This document shows, one piece after another, positions 22,901-34,754 of a DNA stretch of 64,000 nt. How positions within the stretch are numbered: the stretch's first letter is position 1; every line of letters begins with the position of its first letter. The stretch covers positions 41,751,258-41,815,257 of the forward strand of contig JAJKFL010000237.1 of NCBI GenBank assembly GCA_021186555.1. The letters are read 5' to 3'. Position numbers and translations under genes: made by a program. Source of the DNA: Reticulitermes speratus. Taxonomy: Eukaryota; Arthropoda; Insecta; Blattodea; Rhinotermitidae. Below the pieces are notes generated by a model, which was not told the DNA's origin, did not search any database, and saw only the letters and a list, made by a program, of their open reading frames with translations.

Positions 22901-25800
22901 CATTCATACATCTACCACCAACGCTGTATAATGTTTCTCTCCCAGTACTTCAGTTTCCCCTGTCAGTATTATTCCACCAATGCTCCATACTCATTCATAC
23001 ATCTACCACCAACGCTGTATAATGTTTCTCTCCCAGTACTTTAAGTTTTCCCCTGTCAGTATTATTCCACCAATGCTCCATACTCATTCATACATCTACC
23101 ACCAACGCTGTATAATGTTTCTCTCCCAGTACTTCAGTTTCCCCTGTCGGTATCATTCCACCAATGCTCCATACACATTCATACATCTACCACCAACGCT
23201 GTATAATGTTTCTCTCCCAGTACTTCAGTTTCCCCTGTCGGTGTCATTCCACCAATGCTCCATACTCATTCATACATCTACCACCAACGCTGTATAATGT
23301 TTCTCTCCCAGTACTTCAGTTTCCCCTGTCAGTATCATTCCACCAATGCTCCATACTCATTCATACATCTACCACCAACGCTGTATAATGTTTCTCTCCC
23401 AGTACTTCAGTTTCCCCTGTCAGTATTATTCCACCAATGCTCCATACTCATTCATACATCTACCATCAACGCTGTATAATGTTTCTCTCCCAGTACTTCA
23501 GTTTCCCCTGTCAGTATCATTCCACCAATGCTCCATACTCATTCATACATCTACCATCAACGCTGTATAATGTTTCTCTCCCAGTACTTCTGTTTCCCCT
23601 GTCAGTATTATTCCACCAATGCTCCATACTCATTCATACATCTACCACCAACGCTGTATAATGTTTCTCTCCCAGTACTTCAGTTTCCCCTGTCAGTATT
23701 ATTCCACCAATGCTCCATACTCATTCATACATCTACCACCAACGCTGTATAATGTTTCTCTCCCAGTACTTCAGTTTCCCCTGTCAGTATTATTCCACCA
23801 ATGCTCCATACTCATTCATACATCTACCACCAACGCTGTATAATGTTTCTCTCCAGTACTTCAGTTTCCCCTGTCAGTATCATTCCACCAATGCTCCATA
23901 CTCATTCATACATCTACCACCAACACTGTATAATGTTTCTCTCCCAGTACTTCAGTTTCCCCTGTCAGTATCATTCCACCAATACTCACACTCATTCATA
24001 CATCTACCACCAACGCTGTATAATGTTTTCTCTCCCAGTACTTCAGTTTCCCCTGTCAGTATCATTCCACCAAGCTCCATACTCATTCTCCATCGTACCA
24101 CCACCACGTATATATGTTTCTCTCCCAGTACTTCAGTTTCCCCTGTCAGTATCATTCCACCAATGCTCCATACTCATTCATACATCTACCACCAACGCGT
24201 ATAATGTTTCTCTCCCAGTACTTCAGTTTCCCCTGTCAGTATCATTCCACCAATGCTCCATACTCATTCATCCATCTACCACCAACGCTGTATAATGTTT
24301 CTCTCCCAGTACTTCAGTTTCCCCTGTCAGTATCATTCCACCAATGCTCCATACTCATTCATCCATCTACCACCAACGCTGTATAATGTTTCTCTCCCAG
24401 TACTTCAGTTTCCCCTGTCAGTATCATTCCACCAATGCTCCATACTCATTCATACATCTACCACCAACGCTGTATAATATTTCTCTCCCAGTACTTCAGG
24501 TTCCCCTGTCAGTATCATTCCACCAATGCTCCATACTCATTCATACATCTACCACCAACACTGTATAATGTTTCTCTCCCAGTACTTCTGTTTCCCCTGT
24601 CAGTATCATTCCACCAATGCTCCATACTCATTCATACATCTACCACCAACACTGTATAATGTTTCTCTCCCAGTACTTCAGTTTCCCCTGTCAGTATCAT
24701 TCCACCAATACTCCACACTCATTCATACATCTACCACCAACGCTGTATAATGTTTCTCTCCCAGTACTTCAGTTTCCCCTGTCAGTATCATTCCACCAAT
24801 GCTCCATACTCATTCATCCATCTACCACCAACGCTATATAATGTTTCTCTCCCAGTACTTCAGTTTCCCCTGTCAGTATCATTCCACCAATGCTCCATAC
24901 TCATTCATACATCTACCACCAACGCTGTATAAATGTTTCTCTCCCAGTACTTCAGTTTCCCCTGTCAGTATCATTCCACCAATGCTCCATACTCATTCAT
25001 CATCTACCACCAACGCTGTATAATGTTTCTCTCCCAGTACTTCAGTTTCCCCTGTCAGTATCATTCCACCAATGCTCCATACTTATTCATCCATCTACCA
25101 CCAACGCTATATAATGTTTCTCTCCCAGTACTTCAGTTTCCCCTGTCAGTATCATTCCACCAATGCTCCATACTCATTCATACATCTACCACCAACGCTG
25201 TATAATGTTTCTCTCCCAGTACTTCAGTTTCCCCTGTCAGTATCATTCCACCAATGCTCCATACTCATTCATCCATCTACCACCAACGCTGTATAATGTT
25301 TCTCTCCCAGTACTTCAGTTTCCCCTGTCAGTATCATTCCACCAATGCTCCATACTCATTCATCCATCTACCACCAACGCTGTATAATGTTTCTCTCCCA
25401 GTACTTCAGTTTCCCCTGTCAGTATCATTCCACCAATGCTCCATACTCATTCATACATCTACCACCAACGCTGTATAATATTTCTCTCCCAGTACTTCAG
25501 TTTCCCCTGTCAGTATCATTCCACCAATGCTCCATACTCATTCATACATCTACCACCAACACTGTATAATGTTTCTCTCCCAGTACTTCAGTTTCCCTCT
25601 GTCATATCATTCCACCAATGCTCCATACTCATCTCACATCTACCACCAACACTGTATAAATGTTTTCTCTCCCAGTACTTCAGTTTCCCCTGTCAGTATC
25701 ATTCCACCAATGCTCCATACTCATCTTCATCCACGTATTGCTTACCAGAAGGACAAACAGGCGAAGCCTGGAAACCTTGCAAAAAGCAATGCTCTTTCTG
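19961..25800 (+). mobile_element. tRNA-derived SINE (family C) with internal 91-bp expansion
   Basis: A tRNA-like head with a B-box-like GGCCCGGTTCAATTCCC (about 19980) is followed by the start of the body. About 62 units of 91 bp then run from 20045 to 25730, and a SINE tail follows (TTACCAGAAGGACAAACAGG, AAAAGCAATGCTCTTTCTG). The unexpanded copy at 30557-30806 (minus) has the same order: head, one version of the 91-bp segment (GTACTTCAGTTTTCTCCTGT, CATTCTAACAATGCTACATA), then the same tail. The array is therefore a SINE whose interior multiplied in place. Confidence 0.85.
20045..25730 (+). repeat. 91-bp tandem array (~62 units)
   Basis: The unit contains TATAATGTTTCTCTCCCAGT, ACTTCAGTTTCCCCTGTCAG and CATTCATACATCTACCACCA. 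Recurrent variants (CGGTGTCATTC, CAGTATTATTCC, CTACCATCAAC, CATTCATCCATC) occur in blocks, showing local multi-unit duplication. Overlapping 74-residue open frames with identical sequence are products of the period, not genes. Confidence 0.95.
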
Positions 25801-26884
25801 ATATCGTGTAGCACATACCTTCTCTCAGCATTTAAAGTGTTAACACATGTACAGCTGACGTATTTGCTCAGACCGCAGTACTAAGTCTGCTTGTTCATCT
25901 CCTTAATTGTATCAGCGTGCTAAGTGGCAATGTTCGTATTAATCACAGGTCGGAAAGGGGAGGCTGGTTTAGAAGTGTAAGGACGGAGGTTACAGGAGGA
26001 TTAGACGCAGCTTATGATCCAGACAAGACACAAGAAGCTTCTCACTACAAAGACACTGCAGCTGCATCTCATAGTGCTATAGAGCGGGTCATCAACTTGT
26101 GGGTCGTGAGAACTGAGTGACGACGACAATTTCTGTTGTTTGCCCGCTGAAAACAAACGTGAGGTGCTGAGACGTACAGCTATTGGCCGTATGTAGGTTA
26201 TTTAAGAACGCTGTATCAACCGTATTGGTTATAACTCTCTAAAGCACAGCGGTAACTTCATACACCACCTCCGTTCACACTGAACGTATAACGTAACAAA
26301 CGCGTTCGCTTAATGTTTATCCCTCTCCAGCATTCCTAACAGCCTGATACCATCTCACTCAAAGAGAGCGCTATTGTGGCGATTTAACGTCGCCGGTAGC
26401 AGAAAGCAATATACAGCAACTTAGGTCTGCATGTAAAGTGACCGATGTTACACAAATCTGTCATACCTCGACAGGCTGTCATGCAAGTCCCCACTGCCAA
26501 ATTTCACGTAAATCCGTTGCAGTGGGACCCACGCTGATACAGGTGACGGAAGGACGGACAGGGCGAAGCTAAAAGGCGCATTTCGCGACGACTATGAAAA
26601 CGCGTCTAAAATTGTACATATCGCACACACCGAGTGCTTATAGGATTTGTACGTATAGGATTTGTGCGTGTAGGATTTGTGCGTGTAAGTAGCACATTTG
26701 GTGCAGATGATAGTGAATTGTGAAACCTGTGGCCTGTTAATGATATTTGTACTTCCCTGCACCTGAAATAGTCTGTACATATAGGTGTTGTCACATGGTT
26801 GACATGATAGTGTGTCGTCACAGAAAGAGGTTGATGAAGTGTCTGCACGGGTCCAATTATGGCACAGCTTAATGTGGGTGTACA
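25801..26884. other. No gene seen; short repeats
   Basis: TAGGATTTGTGCGTG is repeated three times at about 26640-26690. CAAATTTCACGTAAATCCGT followed by GACGGAAGGACGGACAGG (about 26500-26560) looks like a common interspersed-repeat end. An open frame at 25917-26120 is unrecognised. Confidence 0.45.
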
Positions 26885-26887
26885 TAA

Positions 26888-27424
26888 TCCTATGATAAGT
26901 GGTAATGGTCCCTGTCACACGATAAGTGGGTCCCCTGGTTGACCATGATAAGTGAGTCCCTGTCACCATGATAAGTGTGTCCCTGTCACCATGATAAGTA
27001 GGGTCTCTGTCACCATGATAAGTGTGTCACCTGTCTACCATAAGGTGTCCCTGTCACCATGATAAGTCGTTGTCCCACTAAGTCGCCTGTCACCACATAG
27101 TAAGTGTGGTCCCTGTCACCATGATAAGTGATCCAATTACCCTGTCACCATGATAAGTGGATCCTGTCACCATGATTAAGTGGGTCCCTGTCACCATGAT
27201 AAGCGTGTCCCTGTCACCATGATAAGTCGGGTCCCATGTACCCTCCATGATAAGTGTATCCCTGTCACCATGATAAGTGGGTCCCTGTCACCATGATTAA
27301 GTGTGGTCCCTGTCACCATGATACAGTGTGGTCCCTGTCACCACGATAAGTCGGTCCCTGTCACCACGTAATGAAGTGTCTGTCCCCTGTCACCACGATA
27401 AGTCGGTCCCTGTCACCACGGCAA
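26888..27424 (+). repeat. ~23-bp tandem array
   Basis: About 23 degenerate units of CCCTGTCACCATGATAAGTG plus a few bases. Many units differ by one- or two-base indels, so no frame is kept. Confidence 0.85.
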
Positions 27425-27640
27425 TGGCGCGTCCTCAGGTTGCGGATGGAGGAACGGCCTGGATATGGAGGGTAGCTGCGAATACATTGAATAAGCAGTC
27501 GCGGACAGCCGACAAGGGGTGGTCCTCCAGCTTGGGGTTGGGCGAGGTGCTAACAACTCCTCATCTTAAAAAATTACCAACTTACGAATCATTCGAAAAG
27601 CCTCTGACCTGGACTGATTCTTTGGTACAACTTAAAGAAT
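27425..27640 (+). repeat. Interspersed repeat with residual open frame
   Basis: The translation includes WRVAANTLNKQSRTADKGWS, a string I associate with a common repeat in insect gene predictions rather than with a known protein. It abuts the 23-bp array on the left and a LINE 3' end on the right. It may be part of the same LINE 3' region. Function unknown. Confidence 0.4.
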
Positions 27641-27795
27641 AGGGACAGTGGGGGCTGTTGTGAGTGCGGTAATGAACCTTCGGGTTCCATAAAACGCTGG
27701 GAATTTCTTGACTAGCTGACGACCTGTTAGCTTCTCAAGAAGGACTGTGCTACATGCAGTTAGTTAGTGTTAGTTAGTTAGTTAGTTAGTTATGT
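27641..27795 (+). mobile_element. LINE family 1, 3' end with GTTA-rich tail
   Basis: GGGCTGTTGTGAGTGCGGTA, ATGAACCTTCGGGTTCCATA and AATTTCTTGACTAGCTGACG match the 3' ends at 27797-28063, 33645-33800 and 48420-48545. The copy ends in GTTAGTTAGTGTTAGTTAGT, a simple tail as seen on several non-LTR retrotransposon families. Confidence 0.65.
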
Positions 27796-27796
27796 G

Positions 27797-28063
27797 GGTG
27801 AAAAGAACTACATACAGATATTTTGTGGGGAAACCTGAGGGAAAGATACCACTTGGAAGATCTGTTTTAGATGATAGGATGATATTAAAATAATTCTTAA
27901 AATCATAGGATGAAAGGTTGTGGATTGGATTCATCTGGCTAAGGATATGAACGAGTGACTGGCTGTTGTGAACAAGGTAACGAACCTTCGGTTTCCATGA
28001 AATGAGGGGAATTTCTTGACTAGCTGATGAAATATTAGCTTCTTACGAAAGATTCTGTTCCAT
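27797..28063 (+). mobile_element. LINE family 1, 3' fragment
   Basis: Decayed codons for the motif PEGKxPLGxxxRxxDxI (from about 27835) are followed by GGATTCATCTGGCTAAGGAT (DWIxLAxD) and the 3' region AACGAACCTTCGGTTTCCAT. Numerous stops and indels. The fragment ends next to the first 28-bp array. Confidence 0.65.
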
Positions 28064-28835
28064 GGATTTAGTGCATACAGTCAATTGTGTACGATTTAGT
28101 GCATACAGTCAATTGTGTACGATTTAGTGATACAGTCAATTGTTTAGATTTAGTGATATTAAAAGTAATTTGTAAATTAGTGATAAGTATTGTGGTTGGA
28201 TTCATTTAGGCATACAAATGCCTTGTAGGTAACGATTAGTGTTCATAAATAGGTAATTTGTAGTATGATTTAGCTGCTTAAAAAGATTCTGTTCAGGATT
28301 TAGTGCATACAGTCAATTGTGTACGATTTAGTGCATACAGTCAATTGTTACGATTTAGTGCATACAGTCAATTGTGTACGATTTAGTGCATACAGTCAAT
28401 TGTGTACGATTTAGTGCATACAGTCAATTGTGTACGATTTAGTGCATACAGTCAATTGTGTACGATTTAGTGCATACAGTCAATTGTGTACGATTTAGTG
28501 CATACAGTCAATTGTGTACGATTTATTGCATACAGTCAATTGTGTACGATTTAGTGCATACAGTCAATTGTGTACGATTTAGTGCATACAGTCAATTGTG
28601 TACGATTTAGTGCATACAGTCAATTGTGTACGATTTAGTGCATACAGTCAATTATGTACGATTTAGTGCATACAGTCAATTGTGTACGATTTAGGTGCAT
28701 ACAGTCAATTGTGTACGATTTAGTGCATACAGTCAATTGTGTACGATTTATGCATACAGTCAATTGTGTACGATTTAGTGCATACAGTCAATTGTGTACG
28801 ATTTAGTGCATACAGTCAATTGTGTACGATTTTCA
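28058..28835 (+). repeat. 28-bp tandem arrays (two blocks)
   Basis: The unit is GATTTAGTGCATACAGTCAATTGTGTAC. A short block (about 28060-28145) and a long block (about 28296-28832, ~19 units) are separated by another LINE-like 3' fragment. Both blocks are preceded by the same AAAGATTCTGTTC sequence, so the satellite seems to start at the LINE 3' tail. Confidence 0.9.
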
Positions 28836-28846
28836 CAAGTGGAGAC

Positions 28847-28876
28847 TTTTTATTATTATTATTATTATTATTATTT
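28847..28876 (+). repeat. ATT microsatellite
   Basis: About nine ATT trinucleotides directly after the 28-bp array. Confidence 0.95.
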
Positions 28877-28879
28877 CAA

Positions 28880-28945
28880 CCGGTAGGTCTTGTTATACAG
28901 ACGACGGTGTTCACTGTGAGGTAGGAACTGAATTTAGAAAACGGG
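28880..28945 (+). repeat. Solo 3' end related to the 114-bp element
   Basis: TATACAGACGACGGTGTTCA, CTGTGAGGTAGGAACTGAAT matches the 3' end of the other solo copies (52440-52590). Confidence 0.5.
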
Positions 28946-29564
28946 GTCTCAGGCCCTCACAGCGGTCTCTATGGAGCCTTAGCAAGTGGCCTATTTTTCT
29001 ACCCTGAAGATGACGGCAGCACATTCCTCCGAAATTTTGCTGCCTATGTACCAGAATACACGATGTCACAACTCAGATAACCAAAAATATTCAGTCACAG
29101 TGAGCATCTTACTTACGAGTTTCCCGAAAAAAAAATTTTAATTTCTTAAATTCTTTCTCGAATCCACTAAAACAAAATTTCAAAAGTAACCCCCATTAAA
29201 ATACAACTTGCGACATGAGATCGTGTAGATGGTCACATATATCGACGTTTCGGACGAACCTGCTGCATGCGTCTTCACAGTAAATATTGTCAACCTTTTC
29301 CCCCCCCCAAATCCTTTCTACGCCTATCTACCAAACTCCACGGCGTCACCGCCGTAAGAACTTGGAACTCCTACAATTTTTTTTATCCCGGACCAAACCT
29401 CAGGACTATATAACAATTACGTGTTCAAGCGAACCGCTTTATAGGCGATCTCCTGTCTACGACTGCGTTGAAACAGGAAGCTGTTTGGCCTCAATTTAGT
29501 CTCGCATATCCATAAATTGATTCCATTGCCACATTTTATTTTCTTAGATAGGCTATATATGTCA
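28946..29564. other. No gene seen; two cassette copies
   Basis: CCTGAAGATGACGGCAGCAC with CCTCCGAAATTTTGCTGCC (28999-29042) and TCGACGTTTCGGACGAACCT with ATGCGTCTTCACAG (29241-29280) are degenerate versions of the cassette on opposite strands. CTCCACGGCGTCACCG lies at about 29335. Nothing coding is supported. Confidence 0.45.
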
Positions 29565-29572
29565 CCTGGAAT

Positions 29573-30065
29573 CAGTGGCGGACTGGGTCTAAAAATATTG
29601 GTTGCCAGGAGACAAAGGGGGCCCACTCACAACTATAAGGCTATAATTTAATTTTTATAAGAAATAAATAAAGTTTAAAAAAATACATAAATGGAAAAAA
29701 GAGGTACAATTAAAATTTTTGCGAAATAAATTTATATATTTTTTTAGTAATTACAAGTGACCATATATTGGTAATAATTTTATGCAGTATACAGTAATGA
29801 TAAATGTATACAATGTACAGATTGTACATAATTGAAATTTTTAAATAATTTTTTTAATTTCAAATAAATGGTGGATTTTATTAAAAATTTTTTTTATCAA
29901 AATAGTAACACAACGTAAATTTCAGTTGCAGCCAGCAATAATATTGGAACTTCTATTATATTTTTAAGTTACTAAAAGGTCATTAACATTTTTAACATAT
30001 TGTCTAATATTTAAGGGGGCCCAATTGCCATCGGGCAAGCTGACACCCTAGCCAGTCCGCCACTG
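29573..30065. mobile_element. hAT-type MITE
   Basis: The ends are perfect inverted repeats of at least 14 bp (CAGTGGCGGACTGG at 29573-29586 and its complement at 30052-30065). Flanking CCTGGAAT (29565-29572) and CCTGGAAC (30066-30073) form an 8-bp target duplication with one mismatch. Both the 8-bp duplication and the CAGTGGCGGA end are typical of hAT elements. A GGGGCCC tract lies near each end. The 493-bp body is very AT-rich and encodes no transposase. Confidence 0.85.
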
Positions 30066-30073
30066 CCTGGAAC

Positions 30074-30556
30074 ACACTGTATATCGCACAGCCATCGGAT
30101 ATAAGCATGTGGCCAAGACGTGAGCTGTTCACAGGGCAGGAAGCTATGAATATATAACGCATTCCGCCACATGGATTTTTGATGTGGTTATCTTTAAATA
30201 AGTCTACTGGAAAATGTGTAGCACAAAGGAACGTATGTGCGTGTAAGAGAGGCTGAGGGAAGAGCATAATCCTCGGAAGGATTGGAAGGAGGTTGTGAGG
30301 ACCAGAAGGATAAAGTAGAATGCGGACTGACTGACAGGAGGCAGAGGTGAGAAGGATATCTTAATTTAAATCTAAGACAATTCTGTGTGTTCTGACATCT
30401 TTTCCTTCCGTTAAAGCCTTTGAAATTTATGATCATCGCTTTTTGTTACTCATTTTTGTTGGAGGCGCAGTTTACTGTCTAGAGAGACGTTGAACTGCAT
30501 AATTAAAACATTTTTATTACTAAAAAAAGTCCAAGTATTTTTCTATCGACTTCTCC
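30074..30556. other. No gene seen
   Basis: No recognisable feature; overlapping minus-strand open frames at 30004-30436 run across the hAT end and are not credible genes. Confidence 0.5.
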
Positions 30557-30806
30557 CAGATTTCCGAAAAAGCATTGCTTTTCGGGGGTTCCCAGGCTTC
30601 GCCCGTTTGTCCTTCTGGTAAGAAGAAACGCGTAGGTGAAGATGAGTATGTAGCATTGTTAGAATGATGCTGACAGGAGAAAACTGAAGTACGGGGGAAA
30701 AATCCTCTCCCAGTGCCACCTTATCCACCAACAACTTACACGGAATGAGTTGGGAACGAACCCGGGCCTCCGCGGTGACAGATCGGCCACTAACCGCCTA
30801 AGCATG
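30557..30806 (-). mobile_element. tRNA-derived SINE, family C, unexpanded copy
   Basis: On the minus strand: head with CTTAGGCGGTTAGTGGCCGA and a B-box-like CCCGGGTTCGTTCCC, then TGGATAAGGTGGCACTGGGA, one version of the 91-bp segment, and a tail with TACCAGAAGGACAAACGGGC and a hairpin-like AAAAGCAATGCTTTTT. It abuts the tail of the 114-bp element at 30807 with no gap. Confidence 0.8.
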
Positions 30807-33640
30807 TTATATTTAAAGACCCAGCTAGTACCGCGCAGTAAACACACTCCGTCTCAGTTATACAAACCAGTCAGTTAATGTTGTACAGTGAAATAATCGC
30901 TGTTTGTTCTGAGATCCACACAAAACACATAAATATAGTCCGTACCGCGCAGTAAACACACTCCGTCTCAGTTATACAAACCAGTCAGTTAATGTTGTAC
31001 AGTGAAATAATCGCTGTTTGTTCTGAGATCCACACAAAACACATAAATATAGTCCGTACCGCGCAGTAAACACACTCCGTCTCAGTTATACAAACCAGTC
31101 AGTTAATGTTGTACAGTGAAATAATCGCTGTTTGTTCTGAGATCCACACAAAACACATAAATACAGTCCGTACCGCGCAGTAAACACACTCCGTCTCAGT
31201 TATACAAACCAGTCAGTTATTGTTTGTACAGTGAAATAATCGCTGTTTGTTCTGAGATCCACACAAAACACATAAATACAGTCCGTACCGCGCAGTAAAC
31301 ACACTCCGTCTCAGTTATACAAACCAGTCAGTTATTGTTGTACAGTGAAATAATCGCTGTTTGTTCTGAGATCCACACAAAACACATAAATACAGTCCGT
31401 ACCGCGCAGTAAACACACTCCGTCTCAGTTATACAAACCAGTCAGTTATTGTTGTACAGTGAAATAATCGCTGTTTGTTCTGAGATCCACACAAAACACA
31501 TAAATATAGTCCGTACCGCGCAGTAAACACACTCCGTCTCAGTTATACAAACCAGTCAGTTATTGTTGTACAGTGAAATAATCGCTGTTTGTTCTGAGAT
31601 CCACACAAAACACATAAATACAGTCCGTACCGCGCAGTAAACACACTCCGTCTCAGTTATACAAACCAGTCAGTTATTGTTGTACAGTGAAATAATCGCT
31701 GTTTGTTCTGAGATCCACACAAAACACATAAATATAGTCCGTACCGCGCAGTAAACACACTCCGTCTCAGTTATACAAACCAGTCAGTTATTGTTGTACA
31801 GTGAAATAATCGCTGTTTGTTCTGAGATCCACACAAAACACATAAATACAGTCCGTACCGCGCAGTAAACACACTCCGTCTCAGTTATACAAACCAGTCA
31901 GTTAATGTTGTACAGTGAAATAATCGCTGTTTGTTCTGAGATCCACACAAAACACATAAATACAGTCCGTACCGCGCAGTAAACACACTACGTCTCAGTT
32001 ATACAAACCAGTCAGTTAATGTTGTACAGTGAAATAATCGCTGTTTGTTCTGAGATCCACACAAAACACATAAATACAGTCCGTACCGCGCAGTAAACAC
32101 ACTACGTCTCAGTTATACAAACCAGTCAGTTAATGTTGTACAGTGAAATAATCGCTGTTTGTTCTGAGATCCACACAAAACACATAAATACAGTCCGTAC
32201 CGCGCAGTAAACACACTACGTCTCAGTTATACAAACCAGTCAGTTAATGTTGTACAGTGAAATAATCGCTGTTTGTTCTGAGATCCACACAAAACACATA
32301 AATACAGTCCGTACCGCGCAGTAAACACACTCCGTCTCAGTTATACAAACCAGTCAGTTATTGTTGTACAGTGAAATAATCGCTGTTTGTTCTGAGATCC
32401 ACACAAAACACATAAATATAGTCCGTACCGCGCAGTAAACACACTCCGTCTCAGTTATACAAACCAGTCAGTTATTGTTGTACAGTGAAATAATCGCTGT
32501 TTGTTCTGAGATCCACACAAAACACATAAATACAGTCCGTACCGCGCAGTAAACACACTCCGTCTCAGTTATACAAACCAGTCAGTTATTGTTGTACAGT
32601 GAAATAATCGCTGTTTGTTCTGAGATCCACACAAAACACATAAATATAGTCCGTACCGCGCAGTAAACACACTCCGTCTCAGTTATACAAACCAGTCAGT
32701 TATTGTTGTACAGTGAAATAATCGCTGTTTGTTCTGAGATCCACACAAAACACATAAATACAGTCCGTACCGCGCAGTAAACACACTCCGTCTCAGTTAT
32801 ACAAACCAGTCAGTTATTGTTGTACAGTGAAATAATCGCTGTTTGTTCTGAGATCCACACAAAACACATAAATACAGTCCGTACCGCGCAGTAAACACAC
32901 TCCGTCTCAGTTATACAAACCAGTCAGTTAATGTTGTACAGTGAAATAATCGCTGTTTGTTCTGAGATCCACACAAAACACATAAATACAGTCCGTACCG
33001 CGCAGTAAACACACTACGTCTCAGTTATACAAACCAGTCAGTTAATGTTGTACAGTGAAATAATCGCTGTTTGTTCTGAGATCCACACAAAACACATAAA
33101 TACAGTCCGTACCGCGCAGTAAACACACTACGTCTCAGTTATACAAACCAGTCAGTTAATGTTGTACAGTGAAATAATCGCTGTTTGTTCTGAGATCCAC
33201 ACAAAACACATAAATACAGTCCGTACCGCGCAGTAAACACACTACGTCTCAGTTATACAAACCAGTCAGTTAATGTTGTACAGTGAAATAATCGCTGTTT
33301 GTTCTGAGATCCACACAAAACACATAAATACAGTCCGTACCGCGCAGTAAACACACTCCGTCTCAGTTATACAAACCAGTCAGTTAATGTTGTACAGTGA
33401 AATAATCGCTGTTTGTTCTGAGATCCACACAAAACACATAAATACAGTCCGTACCGCGCAGTAAACACACTACGTCTCAGTTATACAAACCAGTCAGTTA
33501 ATGTTGTACAGTGAAATAATCGCTGTTTGTTCTGAGATCCACACAAAACACATAAATACACTGAGTGGGCAGAACGTAGAATTGTTGAATGTTAAACCTG
33601 GTCGTACATATAGTAACCACTGGGATTTGATGAGTTAATT
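30807..33640 (-). mobile_element. 114-bp-repeat element, copy 3 (24 units)
   Basis: Minus-strand leader 33561-33640, array 30824-33560 (2737 bp, 24.0 units) and tail 30807-30823. Variant triplets CACTACGTC at 31987, 32101, 32215 recur at 33013, 33127, 33241, exactly 1026 bp (nine units) away. The ATAGTCCG and TTATTGTTG variants follow the same spacing. A nine-unit block was duplicated. Confidence 0.85.
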
Positions 33641-33644
33641 TCGC

Positions 33645-33800
33645 TGTGGATATAGACAGCTGGAGGGCTTTTGTACGTACGGTCATGAACTTCTGGGTTT
33701 CATAAAATTCGGGGAATTTTTTGGCTGGATGCTAAACCCTTCACTTCTCTTCTGCATGCAGTTGGTTAGTCTGTCGGTTGGTTGTTTGGCTACTTAGATA
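33645..33800 (+). mobile_element. LINE family 1, 3' end
   Basis: GATATAGACAGCTGGAGGGC (DxDxWRA codons) leads into TTCTGGGTTTCATAAAATTC and a tail rich in GTTGGTTAGTCTGTCGGTTG. Only the extreme 3' end survives. Confidence 0.6.
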
Positions 33801-34754
33801 TGTAGCTGGAAGTAGTTGAGATTTTCACGTTGGCATTACAGCATAAAGTCTTCGAACGCGACTTCAAGTAAAGCCAGTGACCTCTCCTTTCATACACGTA
33901 ACTTTTACAGACAGCAGAGTGCTTCGATTGATGTGCCTTTGCGCGGGGAATTACTTGGCTTCGTCTGCGACTTTCATATCGTCTGACTTATAAGGATGCA
34001 AGGAATAGTTTTTTCCACTAAGACATTCTACGTTCACCAAAGACGTCAGAATTTTTGCAGTCTGTTGAAAGTTGACTTCTTTTCGGTTAATGGTTCTCTA
34101 CTGGTGACATAATGTCACACAACGACTGTACCAGTGACCATATTTGACCTCTAAGGAAACACATGTGCCGAGCGGGACTATATTTGTTGCAAGGGGCGGT
34201 GACCACTAGACGAATAATAATTTAACTGTTGGAGATTCAAATATTGTGGGTTGTGACGCCGTGTCGTTGAACGAGTGGTTCCTGAAGTTTCCATGCACCG
34301 TAATGCCTTCATATTGGACTGCTTGACCCTAAAGGCGAGGGAACTACTTTTCTTGCAAACGTCGCTAACTACTCATCTAACTACACGGCGTCGTACCCCA
34401 GAGGGCTTTATTCTTCAGCCACGCCGCTGTGAGAGCCTCAAATATCACATATTTAATCTTTAATATCAGTAAGCACCACAACAACATATCAGACTCCGTC
34501 TGCCTTTACCAGTCGGTTTCATTGTGTCCATTTTTAGTGCCTGTACAGTGCCATCTGTACAGAGAGTTCCTTAATGCTCCTCACATGTGCTGTTGACATT
34601 TAGACTCTTCACTGTCATTCCTCAACATATCGTCATCAAAGCCATCCACTGCAGTTTTCGGCAGATGCTGAATTGCAAAATATTTGCAACCGTTTTAATG
34701 AAGCGACTTCTCTCTCTAAATTTACGTTACTGAAATGACACACAGTCTACACTG
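33801..34754. other. No gene seen
   Basis: TGTGACGCCGTGTCG (34253) and CTACACGGCGTCG (34381) are two inverted copies of the same short motif about 130 bp apart. No coding feature is supported. Confidence 0.45.

Noticed and set aside
20026..25811. Dozens of open frames of 60-194 codons
   Set aside because: All are shifted copies produced by the 91-bp SINE-derived array.
27758..27790. Telomere-like GTTAG repeats
   Set aside because: The insect telomere repeat is TTAGG; this is GTTAGTTA and sits at a LINE 3' end.
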